The position numbers were made by a program, and so were the translations under genes. A DNA stretch of 64,000 nt from positions 11,771,980 to 11,835,979 of the forward strand of contig CM022669.1 of the NCBI GenBank assembly GCA_012295275.1, written 5' to 3'. The notes under the pieces were generated by a model. The model saw nothing but the letters and a program-made list of their open reading frames with translations, was not told where the DNA came from and did no database searches. Positions 40,794 to 54,564 of this stretch are shown piece by piece. Position 1 is the first letter of the stretch, and every line of letters starts with the position of its first letter. The DNA is from Chrysomallon squamiferum (Eukaryota; Mollusca; Gastropoda; Neomphalida; Peltospiridae).

Positions 40794-43700
40794 AGAATTG
40801 TTTACTTTTTCTTCAATAAAAAATTAGTATACGTCCAACTTTCTCAAAACCACTCAAGATAGAAATCTAAGTGACAGCTTAAGACAGACAGATGCTTATT
40901 AAAGAATTCAGCTTATCTTTAAAATTGTTTTTAATATGGTTGCTGTTCATTATTCTACCTGGATTTAATTTTTGATTGCACTCAATATCTTTCTATATAA
41001 TTATATAATATGTTGCATTCAACAAATAATAATAATAATAATTTAAAAAATCATTTTTTTAGAGTTATTTTTCCATGGAAGAAGAAAACAGATTAACATC
41101 CAGTATTTTCAGCTGAATTATGTAACAGCACACATTTACAGAAAGTAACTCAGCATGATCTACTATTTCAAACTTCTCTTTAGTAACAAGTTTTCAATTA
41201 ATTAAAAGGTCACAATAAGACAGAATCATTTCAAATGCAACCTAATCACATCCTTTGAAGTTACCCCAGACTCATTTATTTTGTCTTTCTCTCGTTTAGA
41301 ATAAAGGTCAAAGAATTATTTAACATAATGTTTTTCTTTTTAAGCATCTTGGCTTGTCTTGTTTTACATTTAGCAAAGAAATATTTATACATAATAATTA
41401 GAACAAAATAATCTATGCTCAAAATATTCTCAAATCCGCTCATTTTGTGAACATATAAGGGACTTACAAATTTACAAATAAAAAGATGTAATGCTGATAT
41501 TCTAACTGAAAAATGATTTATCATCATTAATATCAGATGTTACAGTAAATGTAATTTATACTTTTAAAAGAGATAAATTGGACATGCTTTGTTCGAAAAA
41601 CTAATTACCTTTCCTTTCCATAAATTTTTTGTTTGTTTTTAAATGAATTAACTAAAGAAGAAGATGAAAAGAAAAAGAAAAGAAAATAGGTGGAAATAAA
41701 AAAAAAATAAAAAAAGCATGGATATTAATTTTGTGGAATGAATAATAAAAAAAAATGTCTTTTTTAACAGTATCTTTCAACATTTTTTTCATCTACAACA
41801 ATTGTATGTCAGTATACAAAGGTTAAAGACTATATTGGTAATAAAAGAAGAAACCTGCATCTGTCTTCTGGAAAGCTACCCTCATTTTTATTAGCAGCAA
41901 AGGAACCTTTAAATGTGCTTACCCAAAGGAAGGAAGCAAACAGCATGGCTTCTAATAAACCGACTGTGGAGATCACATAAACAAAACAAAACAAAACAAA
42001 ATAACAAAATGTAATAAAATAATATAATCTTATAATAAACTAAAAAAAAATAATAATAATAATCAGTTAAACAAACAAACAAATAAATAAATAAATAAAT
42101 AAATAAATAAATGCCAGAACAAATGCTATTTTGTTGTGATACGTGTCCTAAATGAACCTAGAAAACAGGCTTTGCGGCAAGCTTCAACAACCAGAGGCTA
42201 TTAAAAATGATTAATTTACACAAGCTAATAAGGAAATAGCACTTCTCACTCTTACAAACATTTTTCTACTGTGATTAGAAACAACCTCAGGAAATCTCTT
42301 TTTAAAAACAGAACTTCAAAGCACATATCTAACTCTCAACATCAAAGATGAAGTTCTTAACTAATGACAACACCCATAACAATTATGTAGCTATATCTAA
42401 TTTGTGTTTTAAATCTGGCATGCAAAATTAAATTTAGTTATTAAAATATTAAAAATATAGTCCAGAAATATTAAAAATTTTCTTGTGCAGTTTATTATTT
42501 AAATATGTGTATATTCCTTACAATAGCAAAAAGTTCAAGAAACAGAGTTTTTGAAAATTTATCATCATACTTATAATTATGTTGAATATTATATATTATT
42601 GATTGTTTGTAAGGTCTGGTAGCATTTATATCAGGAAAATCCAAATAATATAAAAAGTGAAATGATGTGGAAACTTATAAATGTAGGCAATTGTCATTAA
42701 TTATAAATCCCAATTTATTTTATATTTTGTTATGAATAATATATTAAAAGAGTCTAAAAAATCAATATATTTTCTGTTTAATACTTTAGTATTTGGTTCT
42801 GTGGAGGTGAAAATGGTCTAAATTTGAATATAAAAAATTAATAAATTCTATAATAAACAACTATTGGGCATTTTCTCTGAATATAAATATTGTCTAAATG
42901 TAGTCTCAGTAAATAATTCTGGAGTATTTTCTCTGAATATAAAAATTGTCTTGTCTAAACATAGTCTACATAAATAATTCTGGAGTATTTTCTATGAATG
43001 TAAAAACAGTCTTAATGTAGATATAGGCTATATAAATAATTCTGGAGTATTTTCTTTGAACGTACCCCAGATTCACCACTGACCTGGCCCGCAGTGTCAA
43101 GGATGTCCAGATGGGCTGCTTCACCATCCAATTTACACTGGTGTTCATACGCGTCCTCTGAAAATAGTTCATTAAACAAAGTTGAGAATTAATGTGATTT
43201 TAATAAGTTTAGAACAATTATAATCATTATCTAAGCCTTTCTCCTATTAGCTAATAAAATGAAAAAAAAAAAAAAAAAAAATTTTTTTTTAATAATTTAA
43301 ACCAGAAATTTATTTCATTTTGGTATAATTCAAAGATGTGGATATTCTGTATGCATTATTAAACTTCTAATTATTTAATCTGATGACATTAAATATAAGG
43401 AGCTAGCTAGGAGAAAAACCAATAATGAATTATTAAAAAGTTTTATTATTACAACTATGCAAATAAATGAATATATAAATATTAATTTATTTTAATATTA
43501 AATTATTATTACATGACAAATACATATATATATTTTTAATAATAATGATATGAGGAAATCAACAGTTACTTTTTACTGCATACTGTTATGGATTAAAAGA
43601 AATGGCTATTTTGTATACTTTTCCCAGAGAAGTAAAACACATACCAAGGACTTTAACAAACTAATGGTGAGAATCTGCTTGAAATGGGATACTATAAGAG

Positions 43701-44708
43701 CAAAACACAATTTTCCATAATAATAATGCTTCTTTATAAACACTTATTTTCCTTAATGATAAAATTATGAGATTTAAAATTTAACAAATTTTTTTTCTTT
43801 TATAAACATGTCATTTCGATAATGATAAAAATACGAGAGATAAAAATGAACAGATTTTTGTACTCTTTTTATAAATACGCAATTTCTATAATGATAAAAA
43901 TACGAGGGATGAAAAAATGTTGGGGGTCCTTTATAAATAAACACTTTCCCTAAAACAGGAAAGCGTAGGCCTGTATTACACAGTTTCTGTCAGTGGTGAG
44001 TTGAATGAAAGTGTACATGGATGCATTGAGAACGGCTTATCAATGATCAACTGCACTTTCTCTAACACGGTGCTAACAATCAATAGAGAGTTGTAATAAA
44101 AATCTTGTTTCAGTCCAACACACTGAGAATCAGCTACTGAAACAACAATGCTAACATGATTCTAATGAATTTTGTGTGGTGGGGGGAGGTTGAGAAAATC
44201 TATAGCCAAAGACTGGAAAATATGTGAGGCATAGTGACTATTGATCTACCAGATACGACAATGAAACTGAAACTAATGGAGCTGTTGCGCTAACTATGTC
44301 TGGGTTGAAAATAAAGTATGGAGCTGCTCAAACAATAATGGTAGTGTCTCATATTAATCTAAAATACAATATAGTTTCCTCCTCCTATGTTTTTATTATG
44401 TCATAAAAGTGCAATAAACAAGCTTTATTGGAAGAAAAAAAAAGATGCATTAGTTTAAAGGTTATGTTGTTTACATTGTTTTATTTGTTATTTATGGATA
44501 TCCTTGATGATCGTGTCAATGACAGCAACAACCAAACAGACACAAACACATGTATAGGTAAAAGAATTATGAAGAATAAAAAATAATTTAAAAATCTGTA
44601 CTAACCAATTGTTGGATCATGATATTCTTGAAATCTGTGGGACACAAACTGGATTACCAGAGCTGAAATAAAATAAAATAAAAATAATAAAAAAAAAAAA
44701 AAAAAAAA

Positions 44709-44772
<64 letters not shown>

Positions 44773-45170
44773 TAACAATATATTTCTTAGAAATACTTAA
44801 AAGTGTTATACATTGGTTATATTTGATTTATTACTATGCTTATTTTGTCAAAAACATTATTATAGGCTTATTATATCTTTTAAAAAACATTATTAGTTTG
44901 AATATAGTATTATCTGCTTTCATTTCAGTCAAGTATATTGTCAGATATGCTAGTACTGTACTTCAGCAAAAGTAATTCTAAGTACTGATATTATAATAAT
45001 AAATTAGCTAACCTTACAGAACAAACAAAGTCTATATTTGGATACCATCTGTTACATTAAATGTAATATATTTGTTTTAATTAATAAAATATAAATGTTT
45101 CAGTTTGTTATTGTTGTTTTGTTATTGACTTGTATTTGTTTGTTTATTATTTTATTTCTTATTTTATGTG

Positions 45171-45213
<43 letters not shown>

Positions 45214-46074
45214 AAACTCTAGTTATTTATATAGATTAAATCTATGTAACTATATCCTGTGATTTTAACTGCAACATAAATATTATTATTTCTTGAAAGG
45301 CAATTTAATCTGCAAACTGGCACATTTTCTTCAATACTGTAAATATTTTTCTATTTTTTAATGAGAATAACAGGCATATATGTGCACATCTAACAGAAAA
45401 TTTTGACTTGGATGATTTATGGGGTAATCCTGTATTAATCAATTCTCAAGAATTTAATTGTCTATAATACTATTTATGTATTAAAAATAATCAATAAAAA
45501 ATATTAAATTACCAGTGAAAAAATCTGCACATTGATCAGTTTTTGAATTTCAGAAATAAAATACTCTTTCATCATTTCTTTCTAAGGATTAAAATACCTT
45601 CACCAAAACTTAAGACAATGTGTAAAACACTGATGTTGTATTGAATAAATCAAGTCACAAGAATTGAATCAGAGAAGGAAAAAAAAAAAAAAATCATTTC
45701 ATCTCATTAGTAAATATAATGTACCTAGTGACTTTTTAGTAATTATATCCTTCAGATTTTTGCTTCAGTAAGTTCACATTCGATTAACACTGCTTATTAC
45801 TGTACCACTGTAATGAAGATTATTCTAAACAACATAATTAGAAATGGAATTCTGAATCAATAAACATTAGTGCAGCCATTGACTATTATTTAAAATTCTC
45901 ATTCCTAAATGACAGGTAATCTATTAACCTGTTAAAACAAAAATACATTTCTAATTAATACTTCCAATATGTTGTTTTTTCAAATAAAATACAGACACAA
46001 AACAAATTTTAAAGTCCATTATTTCAGTAAACCAGCAAAGATTGACTTCTATACTTAATAAATATACTCTCTCT

Positions 46075-46142
<68 letters not shown>

Positions 46143-47196
46143 CTGAAAATGTGTGTTTGCATGTGTTTTTAACAACTATTTAACAAATATTCATACAGAA
46201 ATCAGTTTGTGTCAAACCAAAATGTTTTTACCAAAGACTTTAACAATGTGTTGTGATGACACCATAATATGTCTGAATATTATGAATACAATATTTTCTG
46301 TATTAATTTTAAAAAATGTATATCTTCTTCCTGTTTGTTTTTCACTGTTTTATTGTTTTATTGTTTTTGCAGGATTGATTTCATTAATACTCTAAAACTA
46401 ATAGTTAAATTTAATTTTAACTGAATCATCTTTGATACTGATAAATATTTTATAATAATAATAACAATAATAATAATAATAATAATAATGTAAATAAAAC
46501 CAAAATATCCATTAATTAATCTTAGAAATATACACTACTTTTTCATTCCTTCCTTAAATACATATTTTTAGCACTTTTACACACACACACATACACACAC
46601 ACACACAGACACATGTATATGCACATATGACACTTAACTGAAAAGGAAAAACATTTTCACAATGCTTTTAGTCATTTTTATTTGTGATTATTTTTTTCCT
46701 TAACAAAATAATTAGGTCATTGCAAAACAATTTCTAAGTCATACTAACCAGTTTAACAATGATTTAACAAATAATACTCTGTTGTGAATCTTTCAAGCAT
46801 CAGTAAGTGATTACAATACAAAAATACTTCCTGTTTAACAATGTCCTACTTTTAATTCACTGAAAATCTGATATACACTCACAAAAACAATAGCATACAT
46901 ACATTGTTTTACATTCTAATTTTTTTTTTTGGGTGGGAGGGAGTTTGTTGTTGTGACTTCTTACAGTTTCCAAGTAATTATTTCCAAAAAGAATAAACAA
47001 ACAAATCACCAAATTTACATCTTGTTTTTAATTCATTCAAAGATTCATTATTTCTTCACAGTATAAGCACATATAGTTAATTTTTTCAAAAAAAAAACAA
47101 ATAATAAAAAAAATTAATAAATAAAATATAAACAAACAAACAAACAAAGAAAATTAAAATAATAAAGAAAATAAATAAAACACACGCGCGCACACT

Positions 47197-47230
<34 letters not shown>

Positions 47231-50200
47231 CGCACACACACACTAACATAAAAATCACAGTAACTGCATATTAATTTTTTTTCCTCCTTGGGCTTTTTTT
47301 TTTTTTTTTTTATGTTCCATTTCATAAGGTCTTTGAACAATACATTCCTGAATAACTTAACGAATAAGTATTACTCAAATGTTTATTTTGAAAAAAAAAA
47401 TTCTGTCAGACATATTTTCTATACAACAATGTACATGTACCAGTAACTGAAAAACAGTCTATTTTACATACACTTCACAGCTGGATTTGTTTATGTATGC
47501 AAAACAAGTTATCGCAAAAACAGATTGCAACATTTATATCTATTATCATAAAAACATTCAAGAAACATTATCAATTTTGCATTAGTGTGGTTGCCAAAGT
47601 TACTGTTAGACATTTGTGAAAAAATAAAATAAAATGAAGTAACAAATACACGATAAATAATAAAATTAATAATGTCATATTATTTCTAAAACATATTTTA
47701 AAAATATACATTTTTAAATTAAATTTTGTGATTAATTTATTAATTAGCCTGTAATTTTGAAACATAACGAAAAGGCGCTTCAGCAAGTCTAGATGTCTCA
47801 AGAACTTGCACAAGCAGATAAGAATAGCTGCCTGCAGCCTGATCTTATCTGTTTTCTTTCTTTCTTTTTGTTCAGTCTGCTGCATTTACCATCAAGTAGA
47901 ATGAAACTGAAAGCAGCTTATGACAGACATTTTGAATGGCACAGTCTTAATGTACAGAAATATCTGTATTTTAAAACACAATCATAGGGAGCTGCTGAAG
48001 TGATGTATCTGGGACCCTTAGTGTTGAAATTAGCTTTCTCAATTATTCAAAATAATCTGATTTGAAAAGTTTTGACAAGACTGTGTCATTCTGTTCACAC
48101 CATGAATATGCAGAAAATCAAAAAAAATGTTTGGAACACCACATATTTGTAAATAGGAACAAAATATGTCCACAGATTTAAGTGAAAAACCTCTAGATTC
48201 CAGTAAAAAAGTCTGCCCCTTATTTAATCCAAACAACAAATGCAACCTAGTATTTTTATTTTTGACCATAAGCAACCAAGTTTATAATTATAGATCAATA
48301 ATAAGAATAAAATTATCCAAACAATAACAAGTCATTTTATGACTGACCTTCAGATCTTGGGTTTTAATGCATTGTAAAAAAAAAAAAAAAAAAAAATAAA
48401 AATAAAAATAAATAAATAATTAAAAAATAAATTCAGTATTATTAATAATAATAATAATAATATAAAAAGTTCTAAATAAAAATTAGGCAGAACAAAATCC
48501 TCATATATATTTTTTTTATTATTGTTAGCAAAGAGTGGCTACAAATTACAAAAAAAAAAAAAAAAAAAAATTAAAATATATTTATTTCAGCTCATCCCAT
48601 CAAAGGGAATTCTAATGTTCTAAATACTACAATCTCAAGCTAAATACATTATACATTGTTAGTTCTCAGTTTTAATCTCTATTTCAAATGAAATTCCTCA
48701 AGTCCTCTCTAAGAGAAGTTGATAGGGCTTAAACTATTTCCTTCTACCAAATGTCTGATGTCTCAATACTAAGTGTTTGGCTGTCAGTGACAAATGCGTT
48801 TTTGCTTCTCTTGGTCAAGCTAACTGAAGGACACTACCAGTTAACACAGCAGGTCATGTGGTCATTTCATGAAAGCTTTTCACATGACTTGGTCAAGTTA
48901 GCAATAAACAAAGTAATGAAAGTATCTAAAAGTCAAATCTTGTATAGCAAAAGGTCACCACAACACTTAAACCAGTCAAATTTGGCTAGAAGTGTTGGTA
49001 ATTTATCTGTATTAAAAATTTAATTAAAAACAATTTTTTGATGTTGATAATTTCACTTCATGGTAAATCTTTTATTAGGAAAATGTTTTATCTGAAAAAA
49101 TAAATAAAATAACATAAAAAATAAATAAATACAAATCTGATGTTTTGCTTTGGGAAATAATTACTTTTGAGGCAGGTTCATGTACCAGAATGTTGGTGGT
49201 TTTCTGAAAACTACATTATTTGTTTTGACATGTGTGCATATTTTAATGATAAAACATTATTAGATTAACTTTAACGTCAGAGCAAACTTTTTTTCTTTTT
49301 TTTTTTTTAAACATATGTATATTGCTTCTGAACAGAACTACTGTTAGACATCCAAAAATTGGTGAATTTAGAAATAAAGCTAACAATATTTTAAAATAAT
49401 TATTTATTTTTTTTCTAAATTTTTCTCTGGAAACATGCATTTGTTTAAAATCTAAAATATATTCATCCTTTTTCATGTCTATACTTATACACTTATCTTT
49501 AAAATGTTTAATTTATTTCATATGTATTGTCAGTCATTAATAGTTTTCTCCACAATGACAAAATAACAACAATAACAACAAAAAAGATTTTTAACAAAAT
49601 CTATTTAAAAGAAAATAATTAGCATATAACGATATAGATATACCATTTTAACAGAGAACATATTCTGGCAACAATAATGCCCATCAAAACCTTTTTCTCT
49701 TTTTTTTCTTTTTTTTTCTACATCTCAATAAAGAATCAAATAAATATTTAAACTAACTAATTTTTTATACAGTGAATAATCAAATATAACCCATGTATTG
49801 TTACTGGTTTTCAGTTTTGAGAATGCCATAATGGCAAAGGAACTATATATTCTTTCATCATAAATAGTTAAGTAAACAGTATTCTAAAAATCAATCAACT
49901 GTGGAATGTAGGTCACATATTGATATTGCTTATCCTTTAGAAAGATAACCGAATGAAATAAGTGTAATATTTAAATAAGTATATCTACTAAGAAATAAAT
50001 TGGTAATTAGGTACATAGTAACATATACTTTTGGTATTATGGTTATTTCAGTTTTTTTACAAGATTGTTATTTATAATTACTGTTTGATGTACTCTTCTG
50101 TCAGATACAAAGCACCAGTTAACTATATGTACACCAGATAATGTTGTTGTGTTTTCCCCCTTTCTTTCTTAAAAAAAGGATGATTATACTTTTGTCTTTA

Positions 50201-50348
50201 ATAATAGTAATTAAATTGATTAGACATGAATACAGTCTACCTTGTTACACATCTTGTACTTACCACTTTTTCCAACACCTCCATCACCTAGAATAACTAA
50301 CTTGTACTTTTTTCTGCCTTTACTGTTGGATGCAGATGCCCCACTCAT
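38322..50348 (-). CDS. RIT1: RIT/Ric-type Ras-like small GTPase
   Basis: Membrane-associated Ras-family switch; vertebrate RIT1/RIT2 and fly Ric signal to MAPK, p38 and Akt. Five coding exons on the minus strand: 50348-50264, 44662-44606, 43157-43084, 39757-39569 and 38555-38322. The joined frame is 212 residues (human RIT1 219). Seen: P-loop GDGGVGKS (21-28), [15 protein letters not shown] switch I (37-51) with the HDPTIEDAY form characteristic of RIT, DTAGQ (68-72), [17 protein letters not shown] (126-129) and ETSA (154-157). [18 protein letters not shown] closely matches RIT1. There is no CAAX box: the protein ends FKQTHNH after a basic cluster ([10 protein letters not shown]), as in RIT proteins that bind membranes by charge rather than a lipid. 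The P-loop has Asp at position 22, where Ras and RIT have Ala. The introns span 12 kb and carry many repeats. The symbol is by family; RIT1 versus RIT2 cannot be told. Confidence 0.93.
40673..40792. repeat. Compound (TTG)n/(TTA)n repeat in RIT intron 3
   Basis: A TTG/TTA trinucleotide array grading into a pure ATT run. Confidence 0.95.
42866..43065. repeat. Minisatellite, unit about 56-62 bp, next to RIT exon 3
   Basis: Four imperfect copies. The phrase TTCTGGAGTATTTTCT starts at 42917, 42978 and 43040, and a partial first copy (ATTTTCTCTGAATATAAAT) begins near 42870. The last copy ends within about 20 bases of the exon 3 donor at 43083. Confidence 0.85.
43733..43965. repeat. Minisatellite, unit about 65 bp, RIT intron 2
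   Basis: About 3.5 diverged copies of a unit beginning TTTATAAA, then (C/A)ATTT, ATAATGATAAAAATACGAG and (A/G)GATAAAAA. The copies start near 43733, 43798, 43866 and 43930. Confidence 0.75.
44686..44771. repeat. A tract plus (AAT)n next to RIT exon 2
   Basis: A20-type tract followed by AAT trinucleotides, starting about 24 bases from the exon 2 acceptor on the intron side, in the position of the polypyrimidine tract as read on the minus strand. Confidence 0.95.
45171..45212. repeat. (GT)n microsatellite, RIT intron 1
   Basis: An uninterrupted GT dinucleotide run of about 40 bp. Confidence 0.95.
46067..46142. repeat. Compound (CT)n(GT)n(GA)n microsatellite, RIT intron 1
   Basis: Three adjoining dinucleotide blocks in order CT, GT, GA. 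The outer CT and GA blocks are complementary and could pair across the GT core. Confidence 0.95.
47183..47244. repeat. (CA)n/(CG) microsatellite, RIT intron 1
   Basis: CA run with scattered CG interruptions, a purine-pyrimidine alternating tract able in principle to adopt Z-DNA. Confidence 0.9.
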
Positions 50349-51306
50349 GTTTTCAATCAGTCACCAAAAATGTAAATATACTGATGAGACATAATGACAC
50401 TTACAGACGCCTGTTTAATTTCAAGACGTTTTTCTTATGACATTTTCTCTATTTGTTTAGATAATATATGCCTAGTTATTTTTAGCTTTTGAGATCCACG
50501 ACGAGGAATTTACCAACCAGAAAAATGTAACGAACATGTTGATTGGTGAGAACTGATATACTTTTTGTAGGTGTAACCTCATTGGTTCAAGCGAATGAGT
50601 ATTTATCTTTCGGCTAATATCGACTAGTAGATATCTGGAATATTCGGCAAATTTCGCCAGATGTTGATAAATATTAGTCGATAGCATACATTAACTTTAT
50701 AGAGGGCCCTGAGCTACATATACATAATCGAATTCTACAGCAATCGCACGAATTTAATAATTATTAATAATAACGCTCAAACACGCACACGTATAAACTT
50801 AATTATTTTAGCAAGAATCGCCATTTCTACGGCATTAGACATTACTATTTAGTATTTACACAACAAATATTCAAATACCGATCTATAAAATTTCGAACGA
50901 TCAATACGTTTTTAAAACAAAAATAATATTAATTTCATAATTATATATACAAATTTTTAACCTGCATCATTTGAAGAAACTTTTTTTCAATAAACTAATG
51001 CCTTAATGGGTTACTCAATTTTCAACTTGATAAGCAATAAAGCATGAGTTGTATTTTCGATACAAGAACACCCACACATACAAAAAAAATAAAAAAATAA
51101 AAAAATAAATAAAACTAATTTTGTTTGAAGTCTTAAAAATGTAAAACTACTTTCAATTAAATAATTTTTATTTATATATATTTTTTTTTTTTGAAATAAA
51201 TAAATTTCACCAAAGAATATATAGCATTCTTTTTTAAGGATTTTTATCTCTATATATAAATATACATATGTATCTATCTATATATATATGTAAATGTATA
51301 TGTATG

Positions 51307-51346
<40 letters not shown>

Positions 51347-52411
51347 AATTCATACACTATGACATATGCAGATTATTAATACAGCTAAAGATGATTTTCA
51401 AATTCTTAATTACTAAATGTTTGATAAAAAAAAGATGTCTGCTGTTGTTACTCATGACATCTGAAACATGAAAATACTTGGAAACAGCATGAACATTCTG
51501 TAATCAATTATTTCTCATGAAAATGTTTTTATGTTCAGTTATAACCTGCAGCAGCTGGGTCTTCTCTGAATGCAGATGTGTGCATGATAAAAGTCTATTA
51601 TATTTAGTCTTTTAAAGTAATTGCTTGACAGAAAGCAAAGATACCAAATACCTAGTGTAGGACTTTTTGTATTCACTGATGCATGAAATAATCAACTGAT
51701 AAAAGTGATGTGGAGTGCTGATTTTTGAGAGAAATTGCCAAATAAAAGAATACAGGAGGACTGAACTTGTATCTCAAACAATTTATCTTGAAGTCTCTAA
51801 AAAAAATATTTCCTTTTAACTCTTAAAATGAAAGCTAAAATGAGTTGTGCTAAAAATAAGCAAACATAATTATTACATGATAAATAAAAACAAGAACATC
51901 TGATTAGTTGTTGGAATAATTTTATATTGTTTTACATCATACAGTTTATTTACTTGATCATAATAGAAATTATTAATAACTGCGAATCTTTCCTCAGTGG
52001 TATTATTTTATAATACGTGGAATTTAACAGATGATTAATAAACTTGAAACCTCACTATTCGGTAAAAAGTTATTTTAGATATTAATAGTATTTATTTATA
52101 CTATTCTTTCTATTCAGGAAGGAAGTAGAATTTTTTTTTTAAAATTACAAACTCTAGAAATTAATATTCTCATTCTTCTGCTTGCTTTTACACTTTCTCA
52201 TACACACATACAAGCACACAAGGACAGATGTTTTTAAAAAACAAATGAATTCTGTAAGTATCTATATCTCAAAATTTCTTCCAACGTAGTTCAAAAATAT
52301 ATTTTTAATTTGATTTATAAAAAAGTTATCACAATATCACTTCTAATTAAATAATTTATTGCAACAGCCACAATATTTTAATTGTAAGCTGATATTATCA
52401 CATGCTACTTT
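50349..52411. other. Spacer between RIT promoter and DET1 3' end
   Basis: The first about 400 bases are presumably the RIT promoter and 5' UTR. The rest is AT-rich with a TA microsatellite (about 51311-51344). A minus-strand AATAAA (plus TTTATT, 52355-52360) about 55 bases past the DET1 stop is a good DET1 polyadenylation signal. No other gene is seen. Confidence 0.5.
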
Positions 52412-54564
52412 TTACTGAGGCATACAGTGTCGTATATGAAAATTAACAACGTATTCTGAATTTGTCCGTTGCACACTGATGGCAAAAGGTTCACTGGGGT
52501 GAAAGGTGAAGGCCACTAAACGTCTTGCAGTTGGAGGATGACTTCGACCCACAACTCCAGCATAAATCTTGAATTTCAGCAAGAGTGAATCCCTGCTGTA
52601 AAATCTGCACAAAGAAAATAATAATAAGAATATTAATAATAATGATCAAATAATTCATTACCTAATATTTAGTAGTATCACCAACTCTGTTACAAATGGA
52701 TCAGAAATAAAGTCAGCTATTAAAAAGCATTTAATTTTAATCTAATTTTTATGGTTATTCAGTTGTTGTTGTTTTTTGTGTGCCTGTTTTGATCCCCAAT
52801 GATTAATAAAGTAATATTTAAAAAATATATTATTATAAGATATATCAAACTTTATTCTTTACTTTTCTTTCTGAATAAATTTTGGCTTTGCTTGAATATT
52901 TATTGTTTTTCCTTGTTTGAATACACTGTCATAATATATAGTATTTCAAACCACAGATTGCAATTTCATGTTGTTTAAGAGTGAATAAATTTTGTTATTC
53001 AAAATATAATTCACCTAATTGGATGATCTCCACAAGCCTTTGGCCTCTCCATAACTGACACCCATTTGTCATCGTAACTGAACAGAGCCAAGTCTAAATA
53101 AGGACTACTGCTGTAGGATTGAGCACTGATGGGCAACTGTGCCAAAAGTCTTCGAATAGCTTCAGTGTGTCCTCCAAACTTTGCATTAATGATTGTCTGT
53201 TTGAATCGTTGCTGGATCTGCCAAGCATACAAGTTACTGGAGACAGAACAAGTAAACTGTGCCTCACTGTGAAGAGTGGCATTTCGGAAAAGATCACAGA
53301 AGTTCTCAAACATTTCTAACAATTCTTCTGAGGTATTCTCAAACACAGCAAGAACTTTGGTGCTAATCATGTCATATACAACAAAAAAAGACGGCTGAGA
53401 ATTAGGATCAGGTATTTTCAAAGTTACAACGTCTTCACTTGCATATTTAATAAGGAGGTGATTTTCATCCAACAGCTGCATCTTCCACATGCGTAACGCT
53501 CTGAATTGATCAAAGTACTGATAGAACTTTCGCAAAGCAAATTCACTCCCTTCCTGTTTTGCTTTGTTATACAGAAAAACTAGCAGTCTGTGCTTGAGAG
53601 AGTTCAAAGATTCAATGCTATATGGTTTATTAAAATCTTCATTCCTTGTTACAGGGTCTAACCCTTGTCGAAAATGCAGTTCATCATCTTCATAACAAAA
53701 ACGTCCAATGCTTCTAACATCAACAAAGGTTCCATTTGGTGCTACCTGAAAGATGTGTATTGTCTGTTGTTGCACAGACAAAACAGAAAGAATATTTCTA
53801 TATAAATACAATCCCTGATTGTGTGACAGGTATATCTTGTCACACTTAAATCTACGTCGGTCACATAGCTGTCCACTTTCAAGGTCAACTAGATGAAGTG
53901 AATAATCTTCAAGAGGAGATCTAGGATTAGGTGAAACAGATTCATTATTTCTATACATGTCATAAAATAAAGGATGAGGATCTTCTGGGACGTAGACAGC
54001 AGATCCCACAATTACATAATTGCCATCATCGGTGAAAAGGCTGCATTCTCTGTTGAGATGTTCTCCCCCTGTGGCAACTGTAGTTGTGTGTCGAAGTCTG
54101 AAAAACCTTTCAAATAATTTGCTACGTATGTTAACTGAGAGCTGCTCGTTATTTCCTGGTAAGAATTCTCCTCTGACATTTTTCAAAAGATCCTCTGCAG
54201 CAGCTGATCCCCTAAATTCATAAATTTCAATTGATGTCTGATCAGATGAAAAAGCGATAAAAAAACGGCCATCTGGTGAAAACTTTCGCAGAAAGCATGG
54301 CGGTTTCTCCACATTTATGACAGTAAAATTAGGAAATACATTTGTATAAAACTGCCGAGCTTGATGGAAATGGGTTCCTGGTTTTGCTATGTGTGTTTCT
54401 CTATTCATCAGTCGATGAATAACATTCTGACTGCAGATCTTGCGATGCTTGATGCCACATTCAGATGAAGAATTAGATCCTATAGAGAAAATATCATCTT
54501 CCTGTTTATCAAGACTACTCTGAATATTTAGACTTGTGCTTGTTATCCAACTACTTTCTTTCAT
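52412..54564 (-). CDS. DET1: DET1 homolog, CUL4-DDB1 ubiquitin ligase component
   Basis: DET1 bridges COP1 to the DDB1-CUL4 ubiquitin ligase (substrates such as c-Jun) and forms the DDD complex with DDB1 and DDA1 in the nucleus. Two coding exons on the minus strand: 54564-53015 and 52604-52412. The frame is 580 residues (human 550). Strongly conserved blocks include [85 protein letters not shown]-type sequence (here [13 protein letters not shown]), [31 protein letters not shown] and the end [18 protein letters not shown]. The N-terminal about 30 residues are unlike human. The chosen ATG (MKESSW) is the first in frame in this exon, but the frame stays open back to an acceptor at about 54612-54613, so an upstream coding exon is possible. 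One intron only, 52605-53014. Confidence 0.96.
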
